From NCBI GenBank assembly GCA_027001895.1, contig JALTLP010000101.1:1-6547 (forward strand): 6,547 nucleotides of DNA. Reading direction: 5' to 3'. Each line of letters starts with the position of its first letter. Within the stretch, counting starts at the first letter, position 1. This document shows, in pieces, positions 6,205-6,547 of this stretch. A program made the translations under genes and the position numbers. The DNA comes from Chromatiales bacterium (GTDB lineage Bacteria; Pseudomonadota; Gammaproteobacteria; UBA6429; Thiohalophilaceae). Below the pieces are notes generated by a model. The model ran no database searches. It had not been told where the DNA came from and saw nothing but the letters and a program-made list of their open reading frames with translations.

Positions 6205-6547
6205 AGTTAAACCATGTTTTTTTCAATACTTCATTCACCAGCACACTACTGCCCCCATCAATAGAATGTATATTGATCGTCACTTCATCGTCTTTCTTTT
6301 TAAAAATATAAACACGCCCCTTGTTGCCAAGTTGCTGTGCCATCACCTGACGCCAGTTGTTTTGTGTATAATGCTTTTTGTAAAAGTCGGCATTATCATC
6401 AGATGACTGCCGGTTTAAGAAAAGCAGTGTTCGCCCTAATTTACCTTTATCCCTTGTTTCGATGTCATTAATTATTTTTGAGTCATGCAACATGGGAAAC
6501 GAACGTAATTTTACTTTTTTATTGTCATCAAAATCTGAAATATTGAG
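6203..6547 (-). CDS. Unrecognised small protein upstream of the pilin gene (C-terminal part; 5' end outside window)
   Basis: I do not recognise this gene. An ATG lies at 6493, but the same frame continues upstream for 18 more codons without a stop to the window edge (LNISDFDDNKKVKLRSFP before the Met). That ATG also lacks a ribosome site, the bases before it being CGTTCGTTTCCC. It is therefore most likely an internal Met and the gene begins outside the window. The visible 114 residues are soluble and mixed alpha/beta. They include GRTLLFLNRQSSDDNADFYKK and a Trp further on (NNWRQVM). This resembles the 'FY...L...GW' segment of small secreted proteins that I recall in pilus and secretion loci, but the match is loose. 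No membrane segment is visible, though a signal peptide could lie upstream. It ends 9 bases before the pilin gene, so it is probably co-transcribed and may be an accessory pilus factor. Confidence 0.75.
   Translation of the reverse strand, partial: LNISDFDDNKKVKLRSFPMLHDSKIINDIETRDKGKLGRTLLFLNRQSSDDNADFYKKHYTQNNWRQVMAQQLGNKGRVYIFKKKDDEVTINIHSIDGGSSVLVNEVLKKTWFN

Overview
The window is the core of a Tad/Flp (tight adherence) type IVc pilus operon. Every gene lies on the minus strand and is read from high to low coordinates. A Gram-negative host is certain because an outer-membrane secretin of the RcpA/CpaC family is present. The AT-leaning composition and protein flavour suggest a gammaproteobacterium, but no marker here fixes the taxon. 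I see no RNA gene, insertion sequence, CRISPR array or integration site. No stretch over 300 bases lacks a gene.

Layout in transcription order: (1) 6547-6203, the C-terminal part of an unrecognised small protein whose frame stays open to the window edge; (2) 6193-5981, a short Flp-type prepilin; (3) 5916-4435, RcpC/CpaB with an unusual periplasmic C-terminal array of three 55-residue units; (4) 4372-3050, the RcpA/CpaC secretin; (5) 3038-1380, the TadA/CpaF motor ATPase carrying an extra N-terminal FHA-like domain; (6) 1375-518, the TadB platform protein; (7) 492-1, the 5' part of tadC, cut by the window edge. Gaps are 9, 64, 62, 11, 4 and 25 bases, which fits one polycistronic unit. The two AT-rich gaps flank cpaB.

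In the known Tad system, a prepilin peptidase (not in this window) cleaves the prepilin. TadA drives assembly on the inner-membrane TadB/TadC platform, and the fibre leaves through the secretin with help from RcpC. Here tadZ/cpaE, which normally lies next to tadA, is missing between the secretin and the ATPase, and TadA instead carries the FHA-like domain. The FHA fusion and the CpaB repeat array are the two features most worth following. The rest is a recognisable Tad core rather than a new system.
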